Origin: Natronomonas salsuginis
GTDB lineage: Archaea > Halobacteriota > Halobacteria > Halobacteriales > Haloarculaceae
Length of the DNA stretch: 64,000 bases
NCBI RefSeq assembly: GCF_005239135.1
Contig: NZ_QKNX01000001.1
Coordinates: 186,001 to 250,000, forward strand
Direction of reading: 5' to 3'
In this document: piece by piece, positions 1-8,036 of the stretch
How the letters are laid out: every line of letters begins with the position of its first letter
Numbering within the stretch: the stretch's first letter is position 1
Translations under genes and position numbers: made by a program
The notes under the pieces: model-generated
Seen by the model: only the letters and a program-made list of their open reading frames with translations
What the model was told of the DNA's origin: nothing
The model's database searches: none

Positions 1-51
1 GGAACCGCTATCCCGCGCATAACTACATCCTTACCGACGCAGTTTCGGCGT

Positions 52-198
52 ATGCGCTGTCTGATCGTGTGCGACTGTGGGTGTGAACTGCCGGTGGAGA
101 CGGAGACGGCTCGCACAGTCTGTCCGAATTGTCGCGCCAACTATGCGGTGACTGTCACGATGATTCGGGGTTCCGAACGATCCATCCCCGAAAAGTAA
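52..198 (+). CDS. Small zinc-ribbon protein (48 aa)
   Basis: A short reading frame from ATG to TAA. It has a CDCGC cluster near residues 8-12 and a CPNC pair near residues 24-27, so four or five Cys are available for one zinc site. It then continues as a beta-type stretch and a short basic/acidic end. Haloarchaea encode many such zinc-finger micro-proteins, mostly of unknown function. I do not recognise this one specifically. It stands alone, ahead of the UspA gene. Function is not assigned; the coding call rests on the zinc-ribbon pattern and G/C-rich codon use. Confidence 0.6.
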   Translation: MRCLIVCDCGCELPVETETARTVCPNCRANYAVTVTMIRGSERSIPEK

Positions 199-329
199 TC
201 CCCGATCGACGCGTCTCGACATCCGACGGCCGTCGGTGAGCGCAGCGTGATTGCCGATCGATAACCCTCAGTTCTCAGCCAACGATAACGATGGCGTCCG
301 CCTTTGGACGTAGCGACGCACGTCCCCGT

Positions 330-749
330 ATGTACGATACCATTCTTGTCGGCACCGACGGAAGCGCGAACGCGAACCGTGCGATCGTCCACGCGCTCGA
401 GCACGCAGAACAGTACGGAGCGACGCTCCACGGTATCTTCGTCGTCGACACGAGCCGTCTCGACGATCCCGCACTCGGAAGCGGGGCGATCGCAACGAAC
501 GACGTCGAGGACATGGGACAGCAGTATCTCGGCGACATCGAACAGCGCGCGACGGACCTCGGAATCCCGTTCGTTGGCCGATGCTGTCACGGTCGGCCGT
601 CCGAGGAGATCGTGCGGTACGCGGACGACATCGACGCCGACGTGATCGTCCTCGGCTATCAGGGGCAGTCACACACGGAAACGAATACGATCGGGAGCGT
701 CACCGACCGCGTCGTACAGAGCGTTGGCCGCCCGGTACTCGTCGTCTGA
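330..749 (+). CDS. UspA family universal stress protein (139 aa)
   Basis: A single UspA domain. It opens with MYDTILVGTDGS, the usual first beta strand with the nucleotide-contacting Asp. It ends with the G-x2-G-x9-G-S ATP-binding signature (GYQG, nine residues, GS) and the terminal strand RPVLVV. The domain is full length for the family, so it is probably an ATP-binding cytoplasmic stress protein. The frame is open further upstream, to an ATG at 291, but the family start is the internal ATG at 330, which I use. Haloarchaea carry many paralogues, and the stress or partner of this one cannot be read from the sequence. Confidence 0.9.
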   Translation: MYDTILVGTDGSANANRAIVHALEHAEQYGATLHGIFVVDTSRLDDPALGSGAIATNDVEDMGQQYLGDIEQRATDLGIPFVGRCCHGRPSEEIVRYADDIDADVIVLGYQGQSHTETNTIGSVTDRVVQSVGRPVLVV

Positions 750-832
750 CCGGACTCGTTGTTTCTGTCGATAGTTTTCAGTCGCCGATAACGAGTGTAA
801 CACGGATACCCAAGGGGCGCGAACGGTCCTCC

Positions 833-1336
833 ATGCAAACGACTCGCAGACAGGTCGTTCGATCCTCGACGGTGGCCCTCGCGGTGGCCGTCTCGCTCGC
901 TGGGTGCAACGGGAACGGAAACGGCAACGGCTCGGACGACACTCCGACACCCGAACCGAGCGGACCGGAAGCGCGCCTCGACACGTATCTCACCGAGAAC
1001 GACGCGAACCTCTACGACGGAAGCATCGAGGACCTGACCGGACAGGACGAGGTAACTATCCTCGTCGGTGCCGGTGACGATGGACTCGCGTACGATCCGC
1101 CCGCGGCGCGAATCGGCGTCGGGACGACGGTGATTTGGGAGTGGACCGGTCGCGGTGGCCGTCACAACGTCAACGGCGACCCCGAGATCGATTCCGACTT
1201 CGAATACACCAGCGGCGAGCTCATCGGTGAGGAGGGCCACACGTGGTCGTACACGTTCGAAGATGGCGGCGTCGCGCTCTACTACTGCGACGCACATAGA
1301 ACGGTGGGGCATCACGGGGCGCTGATCGTCGAGTGA
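833..1336 (+). CDS. Halocyanin-like type I copper lipoprotein (167 aa)
   Basis: A secreted blue-copper electron carrier. The N-terminus has a twin-arginine signal (TRRQVV) and a lipobox (SLAGC, Cys25), followed by an Asn/Gly then Thr/Pro/Asp-rich linker. This predicts a Tat-exported protein anchored by lipid on the outer membrane face. The cupredoxin domain (about residues 70-167) has the copper ligands His111 (GRHNV), Cys152 and His155 (YYCDAH). In most halocyanins the axial ligand is Met in a GMxGA loop. Here the matching sequence is GHHGA, so His160 replaces Met. This would change redox potential or metal choice, or the protein may no longer be a normal blue-copper carrier. No partner oxidase gene is adjacent. 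Confidence 0.85.
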   Translation: MQTTRRQVVRSSTVALAVAVSLAGCNGNGNGNGSDDTPTPEPSGPEARLDTYLTENDANLYDGSIEDLTGQDEVTILVGAGDDGLAYDPPAARIGVGTTVIWEWTGRGGRHNVNGDPEIDSDFEYTSGELIGEEGHTWSYTFEDGGVALYYCDAHRTVGHHGALIVE

Positions 1337-1447
1337 CTCGGCGGGCGAGCGTTCCCGAACCGAACCCGTCTCGGCGGTCGTCGATCGCCAACCGCGCCCG
1401 CTCGATAGTGTAACATACGGTTTGTGGCGTGTCGCCCGTCGGTCGCG

Positions 1448-1888
1448 TTACCTCTCCGTCGACCGCCGACCCGTGATCGATTCGATCTCGAGTGCGAACA
1501 CGGTCGGATCGACGTTTTCGATCGGTTCGTCGAACACTCGAAGCGGCACGAACAGCGCGTTCACCAACGCGTCGTCGAATTCGGTCGGCGGTCCGATCTC
1601 CGAAAGCGGTCCAGTTGCGATGATGCTCCAGGAGTCCCGCAGCGGATCCGCGCCGTAAACGAGAAAACACGCGGTGTGGGTCTTCGAAAGCATCTCGGTC
1701 TTTCGGCTGTCGGGATTCAATCCGAGTCTGACGTAGATTCGCTCGCCGTCGTAGTGGTAGGCGACGGGGATCGCGTAGCTGTCGCCGCCGTCGGCGAGCG
1801 CGAGAACACCGACCGCCTCTCCGCGGAGACGCGCTGTGACTTCGTCGTCCGTCATCCCGATGCTGTACGCAAACCTGATGTCCGTCAT
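1448..1888 (-). CDS. Pyridoxamine 5'-phosphate oxidase-fold flavin-binding protein (146 aa)
   Basis: A small split-barrel protein of the PPOX/FMN-binding type common in haloarchaea. The strands GVLALADGGDSYAIPVAY and ERIYVRLG and the segment ACFLVYG are typical of that fold. It probably binds FMN, F420 or haem; the substrate is unknown. An alternative ATG lies at 1909. I prefer 1888 because a TATA-like GTATTAC (complement of 1914-1920) lies about 26 nt upstream of it, the spacing of a leaderless haloarchaeal mRNA. The gene is convergent with the halocyanin gene. Confidence 0.75.
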   Translation of the reverse strand: MTDIRFAYSIGMTDDEVTARLRGEAVGVLALADGGDSYAIPVAYHYDGERIYVRLGLNPDSRKTEMLSKTHTACFLVYGADPLRDSWSIIATGPLSEIGPPTEFDDALVNALFVPLRVFDEPIENVDPTVFALEIESITGRRSTER

Positions 1889-2097
1889 CTCCGTTCGAGG
1901 ATCGCCCATGACGGTAATACGAGCGGATTCCTCGAAAGTCTACCTACGCGAGTACCCCTGATCTCCGTCTATTCAGGTGCGTAAACACTCGCCCCCGGTA
2001 CCACGAATTTGATATAGCAATATACACTTTATTCATTTGAAATCGGACTCGAAGATACGAAATATATCTGATATATGCCTCGGGCGCCCCGGGTCAG

Positions 2098-3135
2098 TCA
2101 CAACATCGCGTACATACTGTCTTCGTAGACCGACCTCACCCTGTCCCCCCAGCTGTGGGTGTACGTATCGATGACGTCCGTTGCAACGTCGCCTCGGAGG
2201 TACTTCACGATGCCTCGATCCCCCGTTCGATCGCGCAGATGCGTCGTGAAAAAGTGTCGGAAGTAATGGGGGGTGATGTTCTCCTCCGCACCGCCGCCGC
2301 TTCGGTACCACCCCCGCTCGGACGCGTGCGAGGCGACCATGTTTCGGACCATCGGTGGCGTGATCCGCCGCCCCCACTCGCTCGTCGAGCAAAAAAGCGG
2401 CTCTGCGGGGGATTCGACGTCCGGCCGTATCGCGAGCCACGTTTTCAACAACCGCTTCAGTTCGGCATCCATCGGGACCACGGTGTCGCGTTTTCGCTTG
2501 TTCGACGCCGTCCGCGATTCACCGTTGTACGGCTCGCCTCGTGCTGGATCGCTCGAAACGTATATCGAGTCCGGTCGGCCGTCGAGCGCACCTCGGTGTG
2601 GGACCGAAAACGTCTCGCCGACCTCCGTATCGTCGATGTAGATGTCGCGTAAATCGAGATTACAGCACTCCCCGACGCGCATCCCCGTTTTCAACAGCGT
2701 CCCAATCACGGCACGTTCGAGGGGATGTGATATCTCCCCGAAAAATGACCGCATCTCTTCGATCGATATCTCACGCCGTGCAGGGTCCGTATCGATCGAT
2801 TCGTCCATCTCCTCTGTGACGAGTGCCATCGGATTCGAATCGAACGCACCGACCTGCGTCATATACGCGTAGAACCGATGTACGTAGGCTGCGTACGATG
2901 CTACGGTGCTATCGGCGTGATCGCTCCGAAGCGAGTGTACCCAGGTCATACAAGCCCGTTCATCCGTGCTGGAGAGCGCCGTCCCCCGCTCTTCGAGGAA
3001 TGCCTCGAACGAACGGAGAACGCGCTCGTAGGCACCTCTCGTCCGTTCACTTCGACCGTGGAAGGTCATGTCCTGCAGGAAGTACGCGATCGGATCGGCG
3101 GGGTCGGATCCGACCGATCGATCGTCAACGCCCAT
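2098..3135 (-). CDS. Tyrosine recombinase / phage-type integrase (345 aa)
   Basis: An XerC/D-like site-specific recombinase. Residues about 13-105 form a SAM-like core-binding domain. Residues about 122-345 form the catalytic domain with Arg153 (TGMRVGE), a Lys in the NKRKRD beta-hairpin (about 212-217), His290-x-x-Arg293 (HYFRH) and the nucleophile Tyr325 (DTYTH). The second-His position carries RGD instead of GH, a variant common in haloarchaeal integrases. The gene overlaps the upstream RHH gene by 11 bp, so the two are translated together. It probably belongs to an integrated element, but no tRNA lies at either side and I found no flanking att repeat. The catalytic residues are all present, so the enzyme could be active. 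Confidence 0.9.
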   Translation of the reverse strand: MGVDDRSVGSDPADPIAYFLQDMTFHGRSERTRGAYERVLRSFEAFLEERGTALSSTDERACMTWVHSLRSDHADSTVASYAAYVHRFYAYMTQVGAFDSNPMALVTEEMDESIDTDPARREISIEEMRSFFGEISHPLERAVIGTLLKTGMRVGECCNLDLRDIYIDDTEVGETFSVPHRGALDGRPDSIYVSSDPARGEPYNGESRTASNKRKRDTVVPMDAELKRLLKTWLAIRPDVESPAEPLFCSTSEWGRRITPPMVRNMVASHASERGWYRSGGGAEENITPHYFRHFFTTHLRDRTGDRGIVKYLRGDVATDVIDTYTHSWGDRVRSVYEDSMYAML

Positions 3136-3544
3136 CGTCTACCACCGTGTAGCCGCCGTGTCGGCCGCTGTATCTGATCCGGTCTTCGGACTGCAGTTCG
3201 TCGAGGGTGTCGTCGAGTCGCTCCTCGATATCGTCGGTGACGCCCGCGAGTAGTGCATCCCAGTCCGCGAACTCCGACGCGTCGAGGACGTCGAGAACCC
3301 GCCTATGGAGGTCATCTACCCTGGGGGTTGGGTTGGCTGTTTCGGCTTTCACGGCCATACTGGTACTGCTATTTAAATCATTTCCATCAGTATTTAAATC
3401 AAACCCCCGCCGGCCCGCTTGAACCATCGTTCGGACGTATTCCGCCTGGCTCATGTCGAGTTTCTCGGCCTCCCGTTGCCAACGGTTTCGCTGCGCCGAT
3501 GTGACGTACGTCTGCACTGAGACGCGATCGCCGCTTTTCGCCAT
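3125..3544 (-). CDS. Ribbon-helix-helix partner protein of the integrase (139 aa)
   Basis: The N-terminus (residues about 5-45, VSVQTYVTSAQRNRWQREAE and a following MSQAEYVRTMV helix) fits a ribbon-helix-helix DNA-binding fold. A variable linker (about 50-72) and a C-terminal winged-helix-like part (about 78-139, LLAGVTDDIEERLDDTLDEL then IRYSGRHGGYTV) follow. In haloarchaea such proteins are repeatedly found directly upstream of, and overlapping, a tyrosine integrase gene, and the same arrangement is seen here. A role as recombination directionality factor or autorepressor is inference. Its start region contains a short inverted repeat that could be an operator (3567-3578). Confidence 0.8.
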   Translation of the reverse strand: MAKSGDRVSVQTYVTSAQRNRWQREAEKLDMSQAEYVRTMVQAGRRGFDLNTDGNDLNSSTSMAVKAETANPTPRVDDLHRRVLDVLDASEFADWDALLAGVTDDIEERLDDTLDELQSEDRIRYSGRHGGYTVVDDGR

Positions 3545-3566
3545 ACAGCCGCGTTCGTCCCCTTCC

Positions 3567-3578
3567 TACATCAATGTA
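3567..3578. promoter_or_regulatory. Inverted repeat TACAT-CA-ATGTA, candidate operator of the RHH gene
   Basis: A perfect 5-2-5 inverted repeat lies 23 nt before the start codon of the RHH gene, between it and an AT-rich promoter region. Ribbon-helix-helix proteins often repress their own operon by binding such short repeats. Direct evidence is only the symmetry and the position. Confidence 0.3.
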
Positions 3579-3716
3579 CGTCAGACGAGAGGATAAGAGC
3601 TTTTATCGATTGAAATAATGCGCCGTTTCCCACACACCAGTAAAGTTATCAATTAATCTAATTTGAAGCATCTGCTTATAGTTTATAAAAATCGATAATT
3701 AGTTTATGCCCCATGC

Positions 3717-3736
3717 CAACATATGTTGACTGCAGT
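3717..3736. repeat. Two adjacent perfect palindromes
   Basis: CAACATATGTTG (12 bp) is followed directly by ACTGCAGT (8 bp) at the edge of an AT-rich patch. They may be protein-binding sites of the decayed element or chance. No gene start is close on either side. Confidence 0.25.
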
Positions 3737-3992
3737 GCTTTCCATTGTTGAGCCTATCGCCCGCAACTCGTGCTGGACGGGATTCGGCCGTAGTGTTGGG
3801 GTCGTGGGATGTCGCCGTTCGCGGAACGCGTCGGTCGCATCGCAACTCCCTCTCGACGGCCCTGACAATTAATGGAGAGCCGTCGATACTCAGCTGTCTA
3901 CGAGGGGGCCGGGCGTTCGCTTGCGGCGCGTTCTGGTGTGGAATGGCCTGCACGCGCCTAACAAAACGAGGTTCGATCTGGTGTGAGGGGAG

Positions 3993-4145
3993 TCACAGCG
4001 GAAGTTCGAACGCCGGTGGGTGTATTCGTCTGCTGTCGAACGCACGGCGGATCTCACGGGTTCGGTCGCGATGGTGGTCGTTTCGGAAGCCGTACGTGTT
4101 CTCCACGTACTCGGCTCCGCTAAACGTCCCCTTCGTCGATGTCTG
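3993..4145 (-). pseudogene. C-terminal protein fragment of unknown family
   Basis: An open stretch of about 50 codons ends at TGA (3993-3995). Its codon use is strongly G/C at third positions and its composition is protein-like (for example AEYVENTYGFRNDHHRDR). It has no start or upstream part in the same frame. A second short stretch on the same strand (ending near 4168, with LDPQRWLKEARYRRAR) looks similar. I read both as remnants of one or more inactivated genes. I do not recognise the family. Confidence 0.3.
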
Positions 4146-4671
4146 ACTGTTGAATCTCTCCAATCAATTACTGATGAGGCCTGCGAGCGTGTCTCGCCCG
4201 CCGGTAGCGGGCCTCCTTGAGCCAACGTTGGGGGTCGAGCGAGTTCGGGCAACGGCCCTGTACCGCTAGCACCTGATGAACACAGCGCCTTCGGAGGGAT
4301 CGTAATTGGGTGGTGGCTGGCGCTCGGGTCGGCTGATCCGTAGTTGGCAGTGTTGCCTGGGGCTCGTACTGCGTATCGGGCGATTTCAAAATAATAAACA
4401 AGTTTATTAATTCTTATCCGATCCGCCCGGCAGCCAACAAATAAACCACATGCTGCTATATTCAAATGGGGCGAACTTTTCAATTGATCCCGGCCTCACG
4501 GTACCGAGAATTGTGATAGCGGTTCGTCAAGCGATTTCTCGGGCGGCGACGGCCGCACAGCCGATCGAACACGCCTTCAGCCCAGCCACGATGTTCCAGT
4601 GAAGAGCGAACTCGGGTACGGAACACTTTGGAAAGCGGAGTTTACCCGGTGAAGGGGGTACGCCCGTCGAA

Positions 4672-5436
4672 TCAGTAGATCAGTTCTCCGGCGATGAATT
4701 TCCGAGTCCGGTCGTCCGATGGATTCTCGAAGATCACGTCGGTCGGTGCGATCTCGGTAATGCCGTCACCGAGCAGCACGGCGACTCGATCCGCGACCCG
4801 CTCTGCTTGATGCATGTCATGCGTCGCCACGACGACTCCGATCCCCCGATTACGGGCCTCGGCGATCGCCTCCTCGATGACGGCGGTGTTTCGCGGGTCC
4901 AGATCCGAGGTCGGCTCGTCGAGCAGCAGAATATCCGGATCGTAGGCCAACGCGCGGGCGAACGACACGCGCTGTGCCTCACCGCCCGAGAGCGATTTTC
5001 CGTGTTGGTCCACCTTGTCTCTCAGTCCGACGATCTCCAGGGACTCACGGACGGCATCGGCTGTTCCGTTGGGACGGACGATCGAGCGGAGTTCGCTCCG
5101 GAGCCGATCGGTCCACGATCTCCGGATGCGGAGCCCGTACTCGACGTTCCGGGCGACCGAGGCGTCGAACAGACTCGCCTGTTGAAACACCATCCCGATG
5201 CACCGTCGCAACGAAAGGCGCTCGGCTTGATCGACGGCCCACACGTCCGTACCGTCGAAGACGACCGATCCGTCATCCGGTTCGAGCGAAAGCGCCAACA
5301 TCTGTAGCAGCGTCGTCTTGCCGACGCCGGAAGGCCCGATGACGGCGACGACCTCACCGGGACTGATCTCGATCGAGAGGTCCCGGAAGACGGAGTCGCC
5401 GTCGTAGGACTTCGACGCCATCACCGTTCGGAGCAT
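4672..5436 (-). CDS. tupC: Tungstate-type ABC transporter ATP-binding protein (254 aa)
   Basis: An ABC ATPase that powers import through the adjacent permease. Walker A is GPSGVGKTT (about 34-42), the signature is LSGGE (149-153), Walker B is DILLLDE (168-174) and the switch His lies in VATHDM. It lacks a TOBE domain. The gene is the third of tupA-tupB-tupC on the minus strand: its ATG shares one base with the stop of the permease. The substrate is inferred from the binding-protein gene at 6155, which has TupA features. Phosphate or molybdate is the alternative but less likely. Confidence 0.85.
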   Translation of the reverse strand: MLRTVMASKSYDGDSVFRDLSIEISPGEVVAVIGPSGVGKTTLLQMLALSLEPDDGSVVFDGTDVWAVDQAERLSLRRCIGMVFQQASLFDASVARNVEYGLRIRRSWTDRLRSELRSIVRPNGTADAVRESLEIVGLRDKVDQHGKSLSGGEAQRVSFARALAYDPDILLLDEPTSDLDPRNTAVIEEAIAEARNRGIGVVVATHDMHQAERVADRVAVLLGDGITEIAPTDVIFENPSDDRTRKFIAGELIY

Positions 5437-6152
5437 CAGCGTTGCACCCCTCGATCGCCGAACCGGACGACGATCGCGTTGACTGTCAACACGAGCACCA
5501 CCAAGACGGCCCCGAGTATCATCGCCGTCTCGTACTGTCCCTGACGGGCCTCGAGTTGGATGGCGGTCGTCAGGGTTCGCGTCTTCGAGATGCCGTCCGC
5601 GCTCGTGATGTTCCCCCCGACGATGAGGACGGATCCGACCTCGCTGATGGCGCGGCCGAACCCGGCCAAGATCGCCGTTGCGATCCCGTATCGGGCTTCT
5701 TTGAGCACGACCAGCGCTACGTCGATGCGCGTTCCGCCGAGGACGCGCGCGGCGGCGCGAACGTCGTCGCTCACCCCGGTGATCGCCGCGAGGGAGATCG
5801 CCGCGATCGGCGGCGTCGCGAGCACGAACTGCGATATGATCATCGCTTCCTTGGTGAAGATGAGCTCCAGCGGTCCCAGTGGCCCCTGATTGGAGACGGC
5901 GAACAGCACGACGAGCCCGACGACTACACTGGGAAAGCCCATCCCCGTGTTGATGATCGACTTTACCAACTGCTTGCCGGGGAACTCCGTGAATCCCATG
6001 ACGATGGCGACCGGAATGCTGAACAGCGTGCTCAGCGTGACGGCGATGAGACTCACGTACAGAGAGACGTACATCACGCTCCAGACGTAGCCGTCCCTGA
6101 ACGGCAGATCGAGGATCGTCGGCAACAGTTGTGCGACTGGTTCGAGCGGCAC
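5436..6152 (-). CDS. tupB: Tungstate-type ABC transporter permease (238 aa)
   Basis: An integral membrane permease with about five or six hydrophobic segments, for example after [20 protein letters not shown], around [11 protein letters not shown] and at [19 protein letters not shown]. The cytoplasmic loop [21 protein letters not shown] (around residue 130) is the EAA motif that contacts the ATPase. It lies between the binding protein (2-nt gap) and the ATPase (1-bp overlap), so the three genes form one operon. The TupB assignment follows from the TupA-like partner. Confidence 0.85.
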   Translation of the reverse strand: MPLEPVAQLLPTILDLPFRDGYVWSVMYVSLYVSLIAVTLSTLFSIPVAIVMGFTEFPGKQLVKSIINTGMGFPSVVVGLVVLFAVSNQGPLGPLELIFTKEAMIISQFVLATPPIAAISLAAITGVSDDVRAAARVLGGTRIDVALVVLKEARYGIATAILAGFGRAISEVGSVLIVGGNITSADGISKTRTLTTAIQLEARQGQYETAMILGAVLVVLVLTVNAIVVRFGDRGVQR

Positions 6153-6154
6153 GC

Positions 6155-7135
6155 TTACTCGTCGGACGAGTCGCTACTCCAACCTTCCGGGACGTACTGT
6201 TGGAAGTCAGAGTCTTCGGAGACAGCTTCGGGGAAGAACAGTTGCTCGTCGTTGACTTGATACTCCGAGATGGCAGCCTGCGCGTCCGGACTGGTGATCC
6301 ACCCGATGTAGGCCATCGCGAGATCGTAGTTCGCGTTGTCGTGTACGCCGGGGTTGACCGCCATGATTCCGTACGGGTTCGCGAGTATCTCGGGGCCGCC
6401 CTCGATCGGGCCCTGAACGTGGATCACGAGGTCGAGTTCCGAGCGCTGTGAGATGAACGTCCCGCGGTCGGAGAGCGTGTAGGCGCCCTGTTGGTTGGCG
6501 TTGTTCAGCGCCTCGCCCATCCCGGTTCCCGTCTCCTGATACCAGTCCCCGCCCGGATCGGCTCCCGCGGCTTCCCACAGGTTGAGCTCTTTCGTGTGCG
6601 TCCCGGAGTTGTCCCCCCGCGAGACGAACGTCGCCTCGGCCTCGGCGATGGCGGTGAGCGCCTCCGTCGCCGAACCCATCCCCTGGATGCCGGCCGGATC
6701 GCTCTCGGGACCCACGATGACGAAATCGTTGAACATGAGGTCGCGGCGGTTGACTCCGTAGCCGTTTCGCATGAACTCGTCTTCGAGCCCTCGGGCGTGG
6801 ACCATCACGATGTCGGAATCACCGTTTCGAGCTGTTTCGAGGGCCGCGCCCGTCCCCTGTGCGACCGCGTCGACCTCGACGCCGTACATTTCCTCGAAGT
6901 GGGGGTGAATCGCGTCGAGCAATCCCGTGTCGTAGGTGCTCGTCGTCGTTGTGAGCGTTAGGGTCTCACCGGCGACTCCCGGCCGTTCATCGCTCGACTG
7001 CCCGGTGCCGTCTCCGGACTCACCGTTTGCGTTCCCGGACTGGTTGTTCCCGTCTCCGAACTGGGCACAGCCTGCGGTGCTCGCGAACGCTCCCGCACCG
7101 ATCGCAGCGATGAACTTCCGCCGTTGTATCGTCAT
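6155..7135 (-). CDS. tupA: Tungstate-binding lipoprotein, TupA-like (326 aa)
   Basis: An extracellular solute-binding lipoprotein. The N-terminus has a Tat motif (QRRKFI) and a lipobox with Cys23 (STAGC), then a Gly/Asn/Asp-rich linker typical of haloarchaea. The mature part begins with [17 protein letters not shown], the oxyanion-binding TTTS-x-DTGLL signature of TupA. It continues with GTGAALE, VMVHA and [13 protein letters not shown], also family-like. Tungstate (or molybdate) uptake would serve tungsten- or molybdopterin enzymes; moaA lies elsewhere in the window. A TATA box (7158-7165) lies about 25 nt before the ATG, giving a leaderless mRNA. The divergent neighbour is a ModE-like regulator, which probably controls this operon. 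Confidence 0.88.
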   Translation of the reverse strand: MTIQRRKFIAAIGAGAFASTAGCAQFGDGNNQSGNANGESGDGTGQSSDERPGVAGETLTLTTTTSTYDTGLLDAIHPHFEEMYGVEVDAVAQGTGAALETARNGDSDIVMVHARGLEDEFMRNGYGVNRRDLMFNDFVIVGPESDPAGIQGMGSATEALTAIAEAEATFVSRGDNSGTHTKELNLWEAAGADPGGDWYQETGTGMGEALNNANQQGAYTLSDRGTFISQRSELDLVIHVQGPIEGGPEILANPYGIMAVNPGVHDNANYDLAMAYIGWITSPDAQAAISEYQVNDEQLFFPEAVSEDSDFQQYVPEGWSSDSSDE

Positions 7136-7157
7136 AGAAACACCGTCGGACTGATAC

Positions 7158-7165
7158 TAAATATA
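7158..7165 (-). promoter_or_regulatory. TATA box of tupA
   Basis: TATATTTA on the minus strand, about 23-30 nt upstream of the tupA ATG, fits an archaeal promoter of a leaderless transcript. It faces the divergent promoter of the regulator gene, so a single operator between them could control both. Confidence 0.6.
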
Positions 7166-7242
7166 CCTTCCGCCACGGGCCAACTGCGGCCGGGTGTGTC
7201 ACCGTCTGGGCCGCTATCTCCGAGTTCGACCGTGCGAACGTG

Positions 7243-7250
7243 TTTTATAT
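7243..7250 (+). promoter_or_regulatory. TATA box of the ModE-like regulator
   Basis: TTTTATAT lies 23-30 nt before the ATG at 7273. The spacing supports this start over an in-frame upstream ATG at 7240, which overlaps the box itself. Confidence 0.6.
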
Positions 7251-7272
7251 CGCCGCGGACACCATTCGGGCG

Positions 7273-7971
7273 ATGGACGAAACGAGAGGAGATGCGCGAG
7301 CCGCGATCACCGTCGACGGAACTGAGTTCGACGCGCGCGATCGCGCGCTCTTGGATGCGATCCACCGCACCGGCTCAGTCGCCGGAGCAGCCGCCGAACT
7401 CGGTCGGTCTCGCGCCCGTTCGCTCGCTCGGATCGAAGCGCTCGAAACGGCGTTCGGGACGCTCGTCGAACGCCAGCGAGGTGGGAGCGGCGGCGGCGGA
7501 AGCCGTCTCACCGACAACGGCCGTTCTATGTTGGACCGATACGATCGGCTATCGATCACGCTCGACGCCGCGGCCCGCGTCCCGGAAACCGTCCTCGACG
7601 GCGTCGTCGTGGTGCTCGACGGCGAGTTGGCGACCGTCGAAACGAGAATCGGCGAGATCGGCGGCCTCCACGACGGGATCGACGTCGGCGATCGCGTCCA
7701 ACTCCGAATCGGCGCGGACGCGATCACGATCCACGGCATCGAGGCGACGCCCGATCCGGACGTGACGAGCGCCCGAAACCGGCAGTCAGGCGGCGTCTCA
7801 GCGATCGAGTGCGGCGAAACGGTGCAAACGGTCCACGTGGACGTCGGTGGGATCGACGTGCCGGTGCTCGTCACGGAGACGAGCGCGTCGACGCTCGAAC
7901 TTCGCGAGGGGCGAGCGGTCGCGATCACGTGGAAGGCGACGGCAACGCGACTCGCTCGGCGGACGAGGTAA
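7273..7971 (+). CDS. ModE-like transcriptional regulator with TOBE domain (232 aa)
   Basis: Residues about 10-90 form a LysR/ModE-type winged helix-turn-helix (LLDAIHRTGSVAGAAAELGR, then ARIEALE and a SRLTDNGR wing). A TOBE-like oxyanion-binding part follows (about 95-150, VVVLDGELATVETRIGEI), and a second beta-rich domain runs to the end. The combination is that of ModE, which senses molybdate or tungstate. It is divergent from tupABC, so repression of tungstate uptake is the likely job. A Gly-rich stretch (GGSGGGGS, about residue 75) sits in the wing and is probably flexible. Confidence 0.8.
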   Translation: MDETRGDARAAITVDGTEFDARDRALLDAIHRTGSVAGAAAELGRSRARSLARIEALETAFGTLVERQRGGSGGGGSRLTDNGRSMLDRYDRLSITLDAAARVPETVLDGVVVVLDGELATVETRIGEIGGLHDGIDVGDRVQLRIGADAITIHGIEATPDPDVTSARNRQSGGVSAIECGETVQTVHVDVGGIDVPVLVTETSASTLELREGRAVAITWKATATRLARRTR

Positions 7972-8036
7972 CGCGCCACGTCCCGAGAGAGATCCGTTAC
8001 GGAACCTACAAGCCCGGGGGAATATCACGGGTACGT

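Larger units (their letters stand above)
3545..4671. other. Gene-poor, AT-rich decayed region behind the integrase module
   Basis: About 1.1 kb without a convincing intact gene. AT-rich patches lie at about 3590-3730 and 4380-4480, in contrast to the G+C-rich surroundings. The middle holds protein-like fragments on the minus strand that end in stops. The look is that of a partly deleted integrated element. No tRNA, CRISPR or terminal inverted repeats were found. Confidence 0.5.

Noticed and set aside
3745-4483. Overlapping open frames on both strands in the decayed region, considered as a transposase
   Set aside because: No DDE, Y1 or HUH motif, and no terminal inverted repeats; only short protein-like fragments remain.
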